From JBCCDY01 sp039030555 (GTDB lineage: Bacteria; Bacteroidota; Bacteroidia; Cytophagales; Cyclobacteriaceae), in contig JBCCDY010000001.1 of the NCBI GenBank assembly GCA_039030555.1, positions 310,001 through 374,000 of the forward strand: a stretch of 64,000 bases of DNA, read 5' to 3'. Of this stretch, positions 43,712 through 51,633 are shown piece after piece (position 1 is the first letter of the stretch; the number at the start of each line of letters is the position of its first letter). The notes beneath the pieces are model-generated. The model was not told where the DNA came from. It made no database searches and was given only the letters and a program-made list of their open reading frames with translations. The translations under genes and the position numbers were made by a program.

Positions 43712-44288
43712 CTAAAACGGATTGTACTTTGCCCTTAACAGAAAAGTCCTTCGGGTCACCAAAAATGAGTTTTCTTGTTCCTTGAACATGATACTCTTTT
43801 AATAATTTATTGGAATTAAAGTCTAACATCATATTTCTTTCTATTTTGTAGAGAAAGCTGTTAGACTTTATTTTTCCCTTTATTGAAGATATCTCTCCAT
43901 CTTTGAAGGCTAACTCAACAAATTTCAATTCTTCCTTTTTCTGTTCGTTGGTGTATGTGATTGTCATGCTACCAGCGTTTTGACTGGTATCAATATCCAG
44001 CGTACCCACAAACTGAGGCTTATTCAATTCCATACTGAAAAAATATTCCAACTCTTCTGCCCACTCTGCACTATCAAGAGAAGAACTTATAGTTTCCTTT
44101 TCCCCGTCATAAGAAACCTCTTTTGAGATCCCTGCTTCCTGAGAAGCTAGCTCGTTGATGTTCTCTTCCAGCAAACCCGATATGTCATAGTATTCCGATA
44201 TCCTATTCAGTTGTTTGTTAGGGTTCTGAGGTTTGCATGAAAAAACACCATAAAGGATTAGCAGGAAGAATAAAAGCCGTCCACTCAT
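43704..44288 (-). CDS. Lipoprotein of unknown function
   Basis: 194 residues. The lipoprotein signal ends YGVFSCKPQN (lipobox Cys18). The rest is a mix of helix (EYYDISGLLEENINELASQEA) and a long run of alternating strands (FVGTLDIDTSQNAGSMTITYTN, ELKFVELAFKDGEISSIKGKI, MLDFNSNKLLKEYHVQGTRKLIF). It overlaps the end of gpmI by 4 bases (ATGA), so it is co-translated with it. I do not recognise a family. Confidence 0.75.
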   Translation of the reverse strand: MSGRLLFFLLILYGVFSCKPQNPNKQLNRISEYYDISGLLEENINELASQEAGISKEVSYDGEKETISSSLDSAEWAEELEYFFSMELNKPQFVGTLDIDTSQNAGSMTITYTNEQKKEELKFVELAFKDGEISSIKGKIKSNSFLYKIERNMMLDFNSNKLLKEYHVQGTRKLIFGDPKDFSVKGKVQSVLEK

Positions 44289-45808
44289 TTTATAAGGATG
44301 TCTCCTTTCATTTCAGAAGGAATTCCGATTCCCATCAATTTTAAAATGGTCGGAGCAAGGTCTCCAAGTTTTCCATCTGATATCTCTCCATCAAATTCTT
44401 TATCTACTAGAATGCAAGGAACCAGATTAGTAGTATGGGCAGTATTAGGTGAGCCATCAGGGTTTTTCATGATGTCGGAATTACCATGATCGGCAATAAC
44501 AATTGTTGAATAGCCATGTTCAAGCCCAGTTTCAATTACATCTTTGGCACAACCATCAACCGTTTCACAAGCTTTAACAGCGGCTTCAAAAACACCAGTA
44601 TGGCCAACCATATCCGGATTTGCAAAATTCAAGCATATAAAATCCACCTCTTCTTTTTCTAACTCAACATTAATTTTATCACGAATTTCTCCAGCACTCA
44701 TCTCAGGTTGAAGATCATAAGTAGCTACTTTAGGAGAAGGGCATAAAATACGGTGCTCTCCTTCAAAAGGCTCTTCTCTTCCTCCGGAAAAGAAAAATGT
44801 GACATGAGGATATTTTTCTGTCTCTGCGATTCTGATTTGTTGTTTTCCTTCTTTCTGAAGCACCTCCCCAAGGGTATTGTTGAGGTTATCTTTTTCAAAC
44901 ATCACTTTGACGCCCTTAAAGGTCTTATCGTAGTTCGTCATGGTGATGTATTCCAAATTTAAAGGCTCCATTTCCTGCTCTTCGAATGATTGTTGGGTAA
45001 GAGCTAGCGTAATTTCCCGACCACGATCTGTCCGAAAATTGAAACAGATCACCACATCGTCGTCCTGAATTTTAGCAATTGGAGTTTCGTTATCCTCTGA
45101 AATAATGATCGGTTTAATGAATTCATCAGTAACATCATTATCGTATGAAGCCTGAACACCTTCTTCAACGGAAGAATAATAAGTTCCAGACCCTTTGACC
45201 AAGGTATCGTAAGCAAGTTTTACCCGCTCCCATCGCTTATCTCTATCCATGGCATAATACCGACCAACTACGGAAGCTATTTTTCCAACAGAGTTATTCA
45301 TGTGCTCCTCTACCTCTTTCAGAAAACCTAACCCTGATTTAGGATCAGTATCCCTTCCATCTGTAAAAGCATGTAAATACACATTGGAAAGGCCTTCTTT
45401 TTCTGCCTCTGAGCAAATCGCTTTGGCATGGTTTAAATGAGAGTGAACCCCTCCGTCAGAAATTAAACCGATCAGGTGAAGGTTTTTGTTATTTTCTTTA
45501 GCGTAAGACAAAGCGTCTCTTAAAACTTCATTGGAACCGAATTCTCCATCTTCAATGGATTTATTTATCCTGACCAAATCCTGGTAAACGACCCTGCCCG
45601 CGCCAATATTCATATGGCCAACCTCTGAATTTCCCATCTGCCCCTTTGGAAGTCCCACTGCAAGACCAGAAGCATCTAATTTGGAGTGCTTGTATTTTTC
45701 AAAAAGGGAATCTACAAATGGCGTGTTTGCTTGCTCAATAGCCGATACTTCAGGATTGGTACCGAGTCCCCATCCATCCAAAATCATCAAAATTACCTTT
45801 CTATCCAT
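44285..45808 (-). CDS. gpmI: 2,3-bisphosphoglycerate-independent phosphoglycerate mutase
   Basis: 507 residues, the normal size of GpmI (about 510). It interconverts 3- and 2-phosphoglycerate in glycolysis using two manganese ions. The alkaline-phosphatase-like domain begins KVILMILDGWGLG, and the phosphoserine is in MGNSEVGHMNIGAGR near residue 62. Further motifs are LHAFTDGRDTDPKSG, GRYYAMDRDKRWER, VTFFFSGGREEPFEGE and NFANPDMVGHTG, ending in TIVIADHGNSD for the metal site. The lipoprotein gene behind it overlaps its stop by 4 bases. Confidence 0.97.
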   Translation of the reverse strand: MDRKVILMILDGWGLGTNPEVSAIEQANTPFVDSLFEKYKHSKLDASGLAVGLPKGQMGNSEVGHMNIGAGRVVYQDLVRINKSIEDGEFGSNEVLRDALSYAKENNKNLHLIGLISDGGVHSHLNHAKAICSEAEKEGLSNVYLHAFTDGRDTDPKSGLGFLKEVEEHMNNSVGKIASVVGRYYAMDRDKRWERVKLAYDTLVKGSGTYYSSVEEGVQASYDNDVTDEFIKPIIISEDNETPIAKIQDDDVVICFNFRTDRGREITLALTQQSFEEQEMEPLNLEYITMTNYDKTFKGVKVMFEKDNLNNTLGEVLQKEGKQQIRIAETEKYPHVTFFFSGGREEPFEGEHRILCPSPKVATYDLQPEMSAGEIRDKINVELEKEEVDFICLNFANPDMVGHTGVFEAAVKACETVDGCAKDVIETGLEHGYSTIVIADHGNSDIMKNPDGSPNTAHTTNLVPCILVDKEFDGEISDGKLGDLAPTILKLMGIGIPSEMKGDILIK

Positions 45809-45970
45809 AATTATAGTTGTTATTGATGGCCTACGATTTATTTTCGAAGTTAAAGTTATATGAACAATACTAAACTTAGGCCCACAAGTATTTTTAATTG
45901 TTTAAATTCAATTTACAGTTAGAGGAATTTGGTGGTTCCTCTCTGGCATTAAATCTGCAAGTTGAGTTTT

Positions 45971-46357
45971 ATGCGATTCTTAATATTTACCTTTTTCGTA
46001 TTCTTTAGCCTCTCTGCTACAGCTCAGAAGGAGGTTATGGATAATTCAAGAGATGCTTTAAAAGCCGGTAGTTCAAAAGATCTTGTCCGCTTTTTTGCCA
46101 GTTCTGTTGATTTAAAGATTGATGGGGAAAGCACCAGTTATAGTAAAACTCAAGCTGAATTTATTCTAAAGGACTTTTTCAGAAAATATCCACCAAATTC
46201 GTTTGAGTTTGTACATCAGGGAGCATCCAGAGAGGGGCTTACCTATGCCATTGGTAAATACAATCACTCTGATGGTTCTTTCCGGGTTTATCTTTTACTG
46301 AAAGATATCAATGGCAGTTATCTAATCGATACCATGGATTTCAGCGACGATAATTAG
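45971..46357 (+). CDS. DUF4783-family secreted protein
   Basis: 128 residues from the ATG at 45971; an in-frame TTG nine bases earlier is less likely because the ATG gives a clean signal peptide (MRFLIFTFFVFFSLSATAQ). The mature part, SRDALKAGSSKDLVRFFASSVDLKIDGESTSYSKTQAEFILKDFFRKYPP followed by FRVYLLLKD, matches DUF4783, a cone-like NTF2-type fold of unknown function limited to Bacteroidota. In many Bacteroidota genomes this gene directly precedes nadC, as here, but the reason is not known. A promoter-like box lies between the two genes. Confidence 0.85.
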   Translation: MRFLIFTFFVFFSLSATAQKEVMDNSRDALKAGSSKDLVRFFASSVDLKIDGESTSYSKTQAEFILKDFFRKYPPNSFEFVHQGASREGLTYAIGKYNHSDGSFRVYLLLKDINGSYLIDTMDFSDDN

Positions 46358-46422
46358 CTCCGGTTAATTTCAGCTTGAAATTTTAAATAGTAGCTTTCTT
46401 TTCTGCCTTCCAATCACTTTTA

Positions 46423-46430
46423 TATTTTTG
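46423..46430 (+). promoter_or_regulatory. TAnnTTTG-type box just before nadC
   Basis: TATTTTTG matches TAnnTTTG and ends four bases before the GTG start of nadC. If real, transcription would begin at or next to the start codon and give a leaderless mRNA. No convincing -33 TTTG is seen at 17-20 bases. Confidence 0.35.
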
Positions 46431-46434
46431 CGGC

Positions 46435-47295
46435 GTGAAACCACCTTACGTTACATCTGAAGCATTAGATCAATTCATCAAGCAAGCTTTTCTGGAAGAT
46501 GTTGGAGAGGGCGATCACTCTACCTTAGCATCGGTACCTGAAGACGCTACGGATAGCGCAAAAATAGTTTTAAAGGAAGATGGTGTAATAGCAGGTCTTG
46601 AACTTGCCGAGCTCATATTCAAAAAATTGGATCCCGACTCAAAAATTGATTTTAAAAAGAAGGATGGTGAGAAGGGGCGTTCTGGAGATATCATTTTAAC
46701 TATTTCGGGAAATGCACGGTCAATATTAACTGCCGAGCGAATCGTATTGAACTGTTTGCAGAGAATGAGTGGGATTGCCGCGAAATCTGCAAGAGCTTCT
46801 GAAATACTGAAAAATACTCAGACTCGGATCCTGGATACCAGAAAAACTACACCCTGTTTCAGAATGTGTGAAAAATGGGCCGTTCATATCGGTGGAGGCA
46901 AAAATCACAGGTATGGACTTTTCGACATGATTATGTTGAAAGATAACCATATCGCTTTTTCTGGTGGGATTCAAAAAGCAATTGAAAATACCCTTGGATA
47001 TCTAAAGGATATAGACCGAAAAATTAAAATTGAAATAGAAACCTCCTCTATCGAAGAGGTGAAAGAAGTAATAAATGTAGGCGGCGTTGATATCATCATG
47101 CTGGATAATATGGATGTTGAAACGATGACCAAATGTGTTGATTTAATAAATAACAAGTACGTGACTGAGGCCTCTGGAGGTATTTCAGAAGAAGATCTCC
47201 TAAAGGTAGCATCCTCCGGGGTGGATTACATTTCCATGGGAGCCCTTACCCATTCAGCCGGAATAATAGATATAAGCCTCAAAGCCCTTGTTTAA
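46435..47295 (+). CDS. nadC: Quinolinate phosphoribosyltransferase
   Basis: 286 residues from GTG at 46435, which gives the family N-terminus ahead of LDQFIKQAFLEDVGEGDHST. NadC converts quinolinate and PRPP to nicotinate mononucleotide in NAD synthesis. Key motifs are LTAERIVLNCLQRMSGIA, ILDTRKTTPCFRMCEKWAVHIGGGKNHR, MIMLKDNHI, and near the C-terminus DIIMLDNMD and TEASGGISEEDL. It follows DUF4783 by 77 bases and leads into a YcxB-like gene, recX and a YHS gene. The GTG lies only 4 bases behind a promoter-like box. Confidence 0.96.
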   Translation: MKPPYVTSEALDQFIKQAFLEDVGEGDHSTLASVPEDATDSAKIVLKEDGVIAGLELAELIFKKLDPDSKIDFKKKDGEKGRSGDIILTISGNARSILTAERIVLNCLQRMSGIAAKSARASEILKNTQTRILDTRKTTPCFRMCEKWAVHIGGGKNHRYGLFDMIMLKDNHIAFSGGIQKAIENTLGYLKDIDRKIKIEIETSSIEEVKEVINVGGVDIIMLDNMDVETMTKCVDLINNKYVTEASGGISEEDLLKVASSGVDYISMGALTHSAGIIDISLKALV

Positions 47296-47307
47296 ACAAA
47301 AAACAGA

Positions 47308-47784
47308 ATGATTGTAAAGACAAAGAAATACAAATTAGATACTAACAAGTACATCAAACTGGGAATGAAAAACATTGTAAGACAGCAGTGGTGGGTGTTT
47401 TTGATAGCGCTAGCAATAGCCAGCGGAACCTTTTTTATACCTACAACCATCTGGTTCATTCTCGGAGCACTTATAGCATTGGTATTATACTTTTTGTTCT
47501 GGTTGATCCAGTTTGCAGGAGTTACGCAATTAGAGCAAGGTAAAATGCTCTTCGAGAAACTATCTTATGAGATCGATAGCAGGCAGGTAATGATTAAAGT
47601 TAGTAGTAAGCAAGGCATGCCCATTAAATGGGAACAGATCAAGAAGGCTTATATGATGAAAGATCATTTTTTGTTAACTGTTTCGAAAGCGCAGCTTATA
47701 CACTTACCGTTTAAGATTTTCAACTCTAATCACGAAATCAAATTTTTGGAAACTGTTCTAAGAAGGAAAGGCTATATCAAATAA
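47308..47784 (+). CDS. YcxB-like membrane protein
   Basis: 158 residues with two adjacent membrane helices at about 31-65 (WWVFLIALAIASGTFFIPTTIWFILGALIALVLYFLFW) and a cytoplasmic C-terminal domain of about 90 residues (EKLSYEIDSRQVMIKVSSKQGMPIKWEQIKKAYMMKDHFLLTVSKAQLIHLPF), which matches the PH-like YcxB domain. Function unknown. It sits 12 bases behind nadC. Its stop TAA at 47782 is immediately followed in the same frame by the recX coding region. Confidence 0.8.
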   Translation: MIVKTKKYKLDTNKYIKLGMKNIVRQQWWVFLIALAIASGTFFIPTTIWFILGALIALVLYFLFWLIQFAGVTQLEQGKMLFEKLSYEIDSRQVMIKVSSKQGMPIKWEQIKKAYMMKDHFLLTVSKAQLIHLPFKIFNSNHEIKFLETVLRRKGYIK

Positions 47785-47796
47785 ACTTTAAAGAGC

Positions 47797-48255
47797 ATTA
47801 AAGAAGAGGAGCAAAAATACCAGGAGATACTGCAAAAAGTAGCCTCTTACTGCACATATCAGGAGAGATGCATTCAGGAAGTATCGAAAAAGCTTGATCG
47901 GTATGAAACCCCGGAAGAATGGAAAGAAGAAATAATATTGTGGCTACAAGAAAATGCTTTCCTAGATGAAGAACGCTTCGCAAGATCATATGCTTATGGC
48001 AAGTTCAGAAGTAATAAGTGGGGTAAAAATAAAATCAGGGTCTATTTGAAAAGACTTGGGCTGAACGAAAACACTGTAGAGGATGGGCTTAATGAAATCG
48101 ATCAAGAGGACTATAAAAATCTAATCGATAAGCTTATTCAAAAGAAAGTTAGAGAGGTAGGTTCGATCAAATCCATGAACGAAAAACAGAAAGTAATCCG
48201 ATTTTTACTGCAAAAAGGTTTTGAGCACGACCTTTTCATCAATAGAATACACTAA
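47797..48255 (+). CDS. recX: Regulatory protein RecX, start codon non-standard
   Basis: About 152 residues if started at the ATT codon 47797-47799; the family normally has 150-160. RecX modulates RecA filaments. The coding frame runs from the TAA of the previous gene and contains full RecX similarity: residues coded from about 47830 read VASYCTYQERCIQEVSKKL, then ENAFLDEERFARSYAYGKFRSNKWGKNKI and LRKLG-type repeats to FLLQKGFEHDLF. There is no ATG, GTG or TTG in the frame before the TTG at 47938, which would delete the first 47 residues, including this conserved helix. I infer initiation at a non-standard codon such as ATT, or read-through of the preceding stop. Confidence 0.85.
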   Translation: MKEEEQKYQEILQKVASYCTYQERCIQEVSKKLDRYETPEEWKEEIILWLQENAFLDEERFARSYAYGKFRSNKWGKNKIRVYLKRLGLNENTVEDGLNEIDQEDYKNLIDKLIQKKVREVGSIKSMNEKQKVIRFLLQKGFEHDLFINRIH

Positions 48256-48309
48256 ATTAATCTGCCCTTTTATTTTTTGCGTAAAGAAATTTAAACTAAA
48301 TCATACGAG

Positions 48310-48756
48310 ATGAGATTAAGCGCTCTGCTAATTCTTCCTTTACTTTTACTATTAAACACTAGCCTTTTAGGGCAAGATCTGAACTTGGCAAAAGGCGGAG
48401 TAGCCATTCAAGGCTATGACCCAGTTAGCTATTTTGAAAATGGTCCCGAAAGAGGCTCACCTACGATCAGTGCAAAGTTTAATGGAGCTATTTATTACTT
48501 TACTTCTGATCTCCATAAAAAAGAATTTGAGGCTAATCCTGAAAAATACGTCCCAAGCTACGGCGGATATTGTGCTTACGCGATAGCCATTGATGGCTCG
48601 AAAGTCAAAATAGATCCTGAAACATACAAAATACAGGATGGCGAATTATTGCTTTTCTACAATTTTCGAAGGAATAACACACTTAAGCCCTGGGAAGAAA
48701 AGCCAGAAGAACTAAAAACAGAAGCCGATAAAAACTGGCAAAAAAACGCAAAGTAA
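48310..48756 (+). CDS. YHS-domain secreted protein
   Basis: 148 residues. The signal peptide ends TSLLGQDLN (about residue 21). The mature part has LAKGGVAIQGYDPVSYFENG and FNGAIYYFTSDLHKKEFEANPEKYVPSYGGYCAYAIA, the YHS-type pattern found in a family of secreted proteins that are annotated with a putative metal-binding role. There is a single Cys (GGYCAYA). It follows recX by 54 bases. Function not established. Confidence 0.88.
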   Translation: MRLSALLILPLLLLLNTSLLGQDLNLAKGGVAIQGYDPVSYFENGPERGSPTISAKFNGAIYYFTSDLHKKEFEANPEKYVPSYGGYCAYAIAIDGSKVKIDPETYKIQDGELLLFYNFRRNNTLKPWEEKPEELKTEADKNWQKNAK

Positions 48757-48798
48757 CTCTTACACTATTAGCAATGTTTAATAGTATTTTAATATATG

Positions 48799-48806
48799 TA
48801 ACTTTG
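48799..48806 (+). promoter_or_regulatory. Bacteroidota -7 box before the DinB-like gene
   Basis: TAACTTTG matches TAnnTTTG, 20 bases before the ATG at 48827. The -33 region is weak (ATGTTTA). It would drive the three-gene DinB/ATP-grasp/LysE operon. Confidence 0.55.
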
Positions 48807-48826
48807 CATCCAAGATTTTAAAATTC

Positions 48827-49342
48827 ATGTACCTTATTAATTCCGTAGAAAATATTTTTATGCAGCTCCAGCAGCCGCTTGTTCAACTTAGTGAGGACGA
48901 ATACACTAAGCCTTTGGAACTACTAAGTAATTCTTCCATTGGTCAACATGTAAGGCACACTTTGGAGTTTTTTGTTTGCCTTCAGGAAGGCGTTAAAAGC
49001 GGTGTAGTTAACTACGATAAAAGAAAGCACGATAAAACAATTGAAGGAAGTAAGTCGGTTGCCCTTGGTACCCTCGATAAAGTATTGGATGACTTAAAGC
49101 AGGTTAATTCTTCTATCAAACTAATTCTGGAAGGAAATTATTCTGGTAATGATGGTTCTTCCGAAGATTATAGGATTGATACTTGTTTTGAACGCGAACT
49201 GGCCTACAACATTGAACATGCCATTCATCACATGGCTATTATTAAAATCGGCGTAAGAGCGGTAAACGATAGCATTGAAATTCCAAGAGCATTTGGAGTA
49301 GCTAGTTCAACCCTACGTTACGAAAACAGCCAATCCAGTTAA
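48827..49342 (+). CDS. DinB-family four-helix metalloprotein
   Basis: 171 residues forming a four-helix bundle. The three His of the family metal site are visible: one in SIGQHVRHTLEFF (about residue 43) and two in NIEHAIHHMAIIK (about residue 135). DinB-like proteins include bacillithiol and mycothiol transferases and other thiol-dependent enzymes, but the substrate cannot be told from the sequence. The next gene (ATP-grasp) starts 4 bases after its stop, so I take it as the first gene of a three-gene unit. A -7 box lies at 48799. Confidence 0.85.
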   Translation: MYLINSVENIFMQLQQPLVQLSEDEYTKPLELLSNSSIGQHVRHTLEFFVCLQEGVKSGVVNYDKRKHDKTIEGSKSVALGTLDKVLDDLKQVNSSIKLILEGNYSGNDGSSEDYRIDTCFERELAYNIEHAIHHMAIIKIGVRAVNDSIEIPRAFGVASSTLRYENSQSS

Positions 49343-49346
49343 AGAA

Positions 49347-50483
49347 ATGCGGTCAATAAGCACAGTTTGGAAAGATCCTCTTATCGACAGCACTAGTGCC
49401 GACCCAGCAATTAATGCGTCTATACTATCCTCTGTAAAGCAAAAGATCTCAAGGATTCCATTTCTTATAAAACTTACAAACTGGGAGTTTTGGCCATTTA
49501 ATGTTCTGTACCTACCCGCTTTTTTTTACTACGCTTATTTAATTATTCGAGCTCGTACTCCTTTTTATTTCTCGACTTCCAACCCCGGTCTAGAAAACGC
49601 AGGTATGCTTGGAGAGTCAAAATTCCGACTTTACAACCAGATCGATAAAAGCATTCAACCGAAAACACTGTTTTTCGAAGCTCAAAGCAGTCTTGAAAGC
49701 GTTTTATCAGAAGTTGATATCCTAAAACTGAGTTTTCCATTAATTGCAAAGCCGGATGTTGGGGAGAGGGGTTCAGGCGTTGAAAAGATCAAGGATAAGG
49801 AAGAGCTAAAGCGCTACATTTCCGGAAGCAAAATAAATTTTCTAATTCAGGAGTTTATAGACCTCCCGATTGAACTGGGCATTTTTTATTATAAATACCC
49901 TGGCCAGGAAAAAGGAACGGTTTCTTCGGTAACCCAAAAAGGCTTTCTGCAAATTATAGGAGATGGAGAGAGTACAATAGAACAGCTGATCAAAAAGAAC
50001 AAAAGGGCTTTATTACAATGGGATAAGCTGGTAAAACGTTTTGGAGCGAGTTTTCAGGAAATCCCTTCAAACGGAGAAGTGTTGATGTTGGAGGAAATAG
50101 GAAACCATTGTAGAGGTACAGCTTTCCTGGATCGAAATCATGAAATTGATCAAAAACTAACAGACGCATTTGATCACCTGGCTTCAGGAATAGATGGTTT
50201 TTATTTTGGAAGGTTTGATTTAAGGTGCCTTTCTTTTGATGAATTGAGAGATCTGAAAAACTTTAAGATCATTGAACTGAACGGTGCTGGTGGAGAGCCA
50301 GGGCATATCTATCATCCGGGAGCATCTTTATGGAATGCCTATCGTGTGATATTCCACCATATGAAGGTGATGTTTGAGATTAGTCGCAAGAATAAGGAAC
50401 TCGGAAATCCCTACATGACCCTAAAAGAAGGGGTTGGGCTTTGGAGGAGAGTGAGAAAATATAATAAATTGAGGTCGCTTTAA
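49347..50483 (+). CDS. ATP-grasp ligase-like protein (D-Ala-D-Ala ligase type fold)
   Basis: 378 residues. The N-terminal 120 residues hold a hydrophobic stretch (about 50-70: WPFNVLYLPAFFYYAYLII) that may be a membrane-associated helix. The ATP-grasp core shows PLIAKPDVGERGSGVEKI (ATP-binding), FLIQEFIDLPIELGIFYYKYPG, and the metal site FKIIELNGAGGEPGH. It is not a normal D-Ala-D-Ala ligase: the N-terminal domain and the segment order differ. It probably joins a carboxylate to an amine or thiol. It starts 4 bases after the DinB gene and ends 1 base before a LysE-family exporter gene. I infer a ligase-and-exporter pairing from this order. Confidence 0.8.
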   Translation: MRSISTVWKDPLIDSTSADPAINASILSSVKQKISRIPFLIKLTNWEFWPFNVLYLPAFFYYAYLIIRARTPFYFSTSNPGLENAGMLGESKFRLYNQIDKSIQPKTLFFEAQSSLESVLSEVDILKLSFPLIAKPDVGERGSGVEKIKDKEELKRYISGSKINFLIQEFIDLPIELGIFYYKYPGQEKGTVSSVTQKGFLQIIGDGESTIEQLIKKNKRALLQWDKLVKRFGASFQEIPSNGEVLMLEEIGNHCRGTAFLDRNHEIDQKLTDAFDHLASGIDGFYFGRFDLRCLSFDELRDLKNFKIIELNGAGGEPGHIYHPGASLWNAYRVIFHHMKVMFEISRKNKELGNPYMTLKEGVGLWRRVRKYNKLRSL

Positions 50484-50484
50484 G

Positions 50485-51084
50485 ATGATACAGCTATTGG
50501 GATTATTGTTTTTTGGATTTAGCGTGAGCTTTGTAGGGTCAATTCCTCCTGGTAGCTTAAACGTTACGTCTATTCAAATTGGCCTTAAAAGAGATTACTC
50601 TTCCCTTTTCAAGTTTGCTTTCGCTGCCGGCTTTGTAGAGTTTTTCTACGCTTTGTTTGCTGTAAAATTTCAGCATTACGTGCTGAGCAGCGTTACCATC
50701 ACGCAGTCTTTTCATTTGATAACGGGTTTATCTCTGTTAATCATAGGCTTAGCTAATATTCTTCCAACAAAAACAAAGAACAACAAAAAGATTAAAGGAA
50801 ACCCTTTTTTAAAAGGTGCACTCATTAGCGTATTTAACCCTATGGCTATCCCGTTTTGGGTGATGACCACAGCTTACTTTGAAACTAACAATTGGCTGGC
50901 TCTAACTTCTAATACCTTACTCGTCGTATACTGTATTGGTATTTCAGCTGGTACGATAGCGCTACTTTACGTGGCTGGCCGTCTCGCCGGTCAGTATCAA
51001 CTTGACCCGAAAAAGCATTATTTAGTTGAAAAAATCCCAGGCTCAATTCTTATTCTCCTGGGTCTTTATAATTTCGTTTTTTAG
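50485..51084 (+). CDS. LysE/RhtB-family exporter
   Basis: 199 residues with five to six membrane helices. The family start is MIQLLGLLFFGFSVSFVGSIPPGSLNVTSIQIGLKRD, in which SIPPGSLNV corresponds to the conserved G-P-x-x region of LysE proteins. Later helices are IGLANILP and NPFLKGALISVFNPMAIPFWVMTTAYF, the latter carrying the NP motif of the family. LysE proteins export amino acids or amino-acid-like small molecules. Here the substrate is unknown; the ATP-grasp gene 1 base upstream suggests that the exported compound could be a product of that enzyme. The opposite-strand NTF2-like gene ends 2 bases behind its stop. Confidence 0.85.
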   Translation: MIQLLGLLFFGFSVSFVGSIPPGSLNVTSIQIGLKRDYSSLFKFAFAAGFVEFFYALFAVKFQHYVLSSVTITQSFHLITGLSLLIIGLANILPTKTKNNKKIKGNPFLKGALISVFNPMAIPFWVMTTAYFETNNWLALTSNTLLVVYCIGISAGTIALLYVAGRLAGQYQLDPKKHYLVEKIPGSILILLGLYNFVF

Positions 51085-51086
51085 TC

Positions 51087-51560
51087 TCAATTGCCAAGCT
51101 CCGGGCAATCTTCCGTTCTTCTGGTATCCGCTAGCTGAAAAATTTTCCATTTGCCTTTCTTTTCAACCAAATGAAAAGAGTTTACTCCGCAATGGTGATA
51201 TTCTCCATTATAGTAAAAGGCGTAGTTTGTCCAAACGGATGCTAGCTGGCCATCAATATCAATGTTATTAAAGCTAATTCGCTCGTCCCAGGAACCTCTC
51301 TCGGCCTTACCTAGAGCTTCAAGAAATTTTTCCAATGAACCTTTTGAAATCTGTGTTGAGTCAGCCAATAATGATATTGAAAACATACTGGGTTCCTCCA
51401 CAAATACCTCCCTCACCATTTCCACATTCGATGCTCTCATTCCATCAAACATCTGGTTTATACTAAGCTTAACGGCTTCTTCTTGTGCTTTAGCTGCGAA
51501 AGAAAAACATAAGGCTAGGTTAAAGATCAGAAATAGTCTCATCAGTTTTTTTGATGACAA
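51087..51560 (-). CDS. NTF2-like (DUF4440/SnoaL-type) secreted protein
   Basis: 157 residues. The signal peptide ends SFAAKAQEEA (about residue 25). The mature domain, AVKLSINQMFDGMRASNVEMVREVFVEEPSMF...WTNYAFYYNGEYHHCGVNSFHLVEKKGKWKIFQLADTR, is the cone-shaped alpha+beta fold of NTF2-like proteins with the closing strand WKIFQLADTRR. Such folds serve many roles, from enzymes to binding proteins, and I cannot assign one. It is tail to tail with the LysE gene, 2 bases away, and upstream of lgt on the opposite side there is a 73-base gap. Confidence 0.8.
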   Translation of the reverse strand: MSSKKLMRLFLIFNLALCFSFAAKAQEEAVKLSINQMFDGMRASNVEMVREVFVEEPSMFSISLLADSTQISKGSLEKFLEALGKAERGSWDERISFNNIDIDGQLASVWTNYAFYYNGEYHHCGVNSFHLVEKKGKWKIFQLADTRRTEDCPELGN

Positions 51561-51633
51561 TATTCGAAGGAAACTAAATCCTATTCAATATTTAATTCGA
51601 TTTCAGGAATTAATTGTATTTGAAAGGTCTATA

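Noticed and set aside
47938..48255. Short RecX of 105 residues from TTG 47938.
   Set aside because: Conserved RecX sequence continues in the same frame for more than 30 codons upstream, so this start cannot be the normal one.
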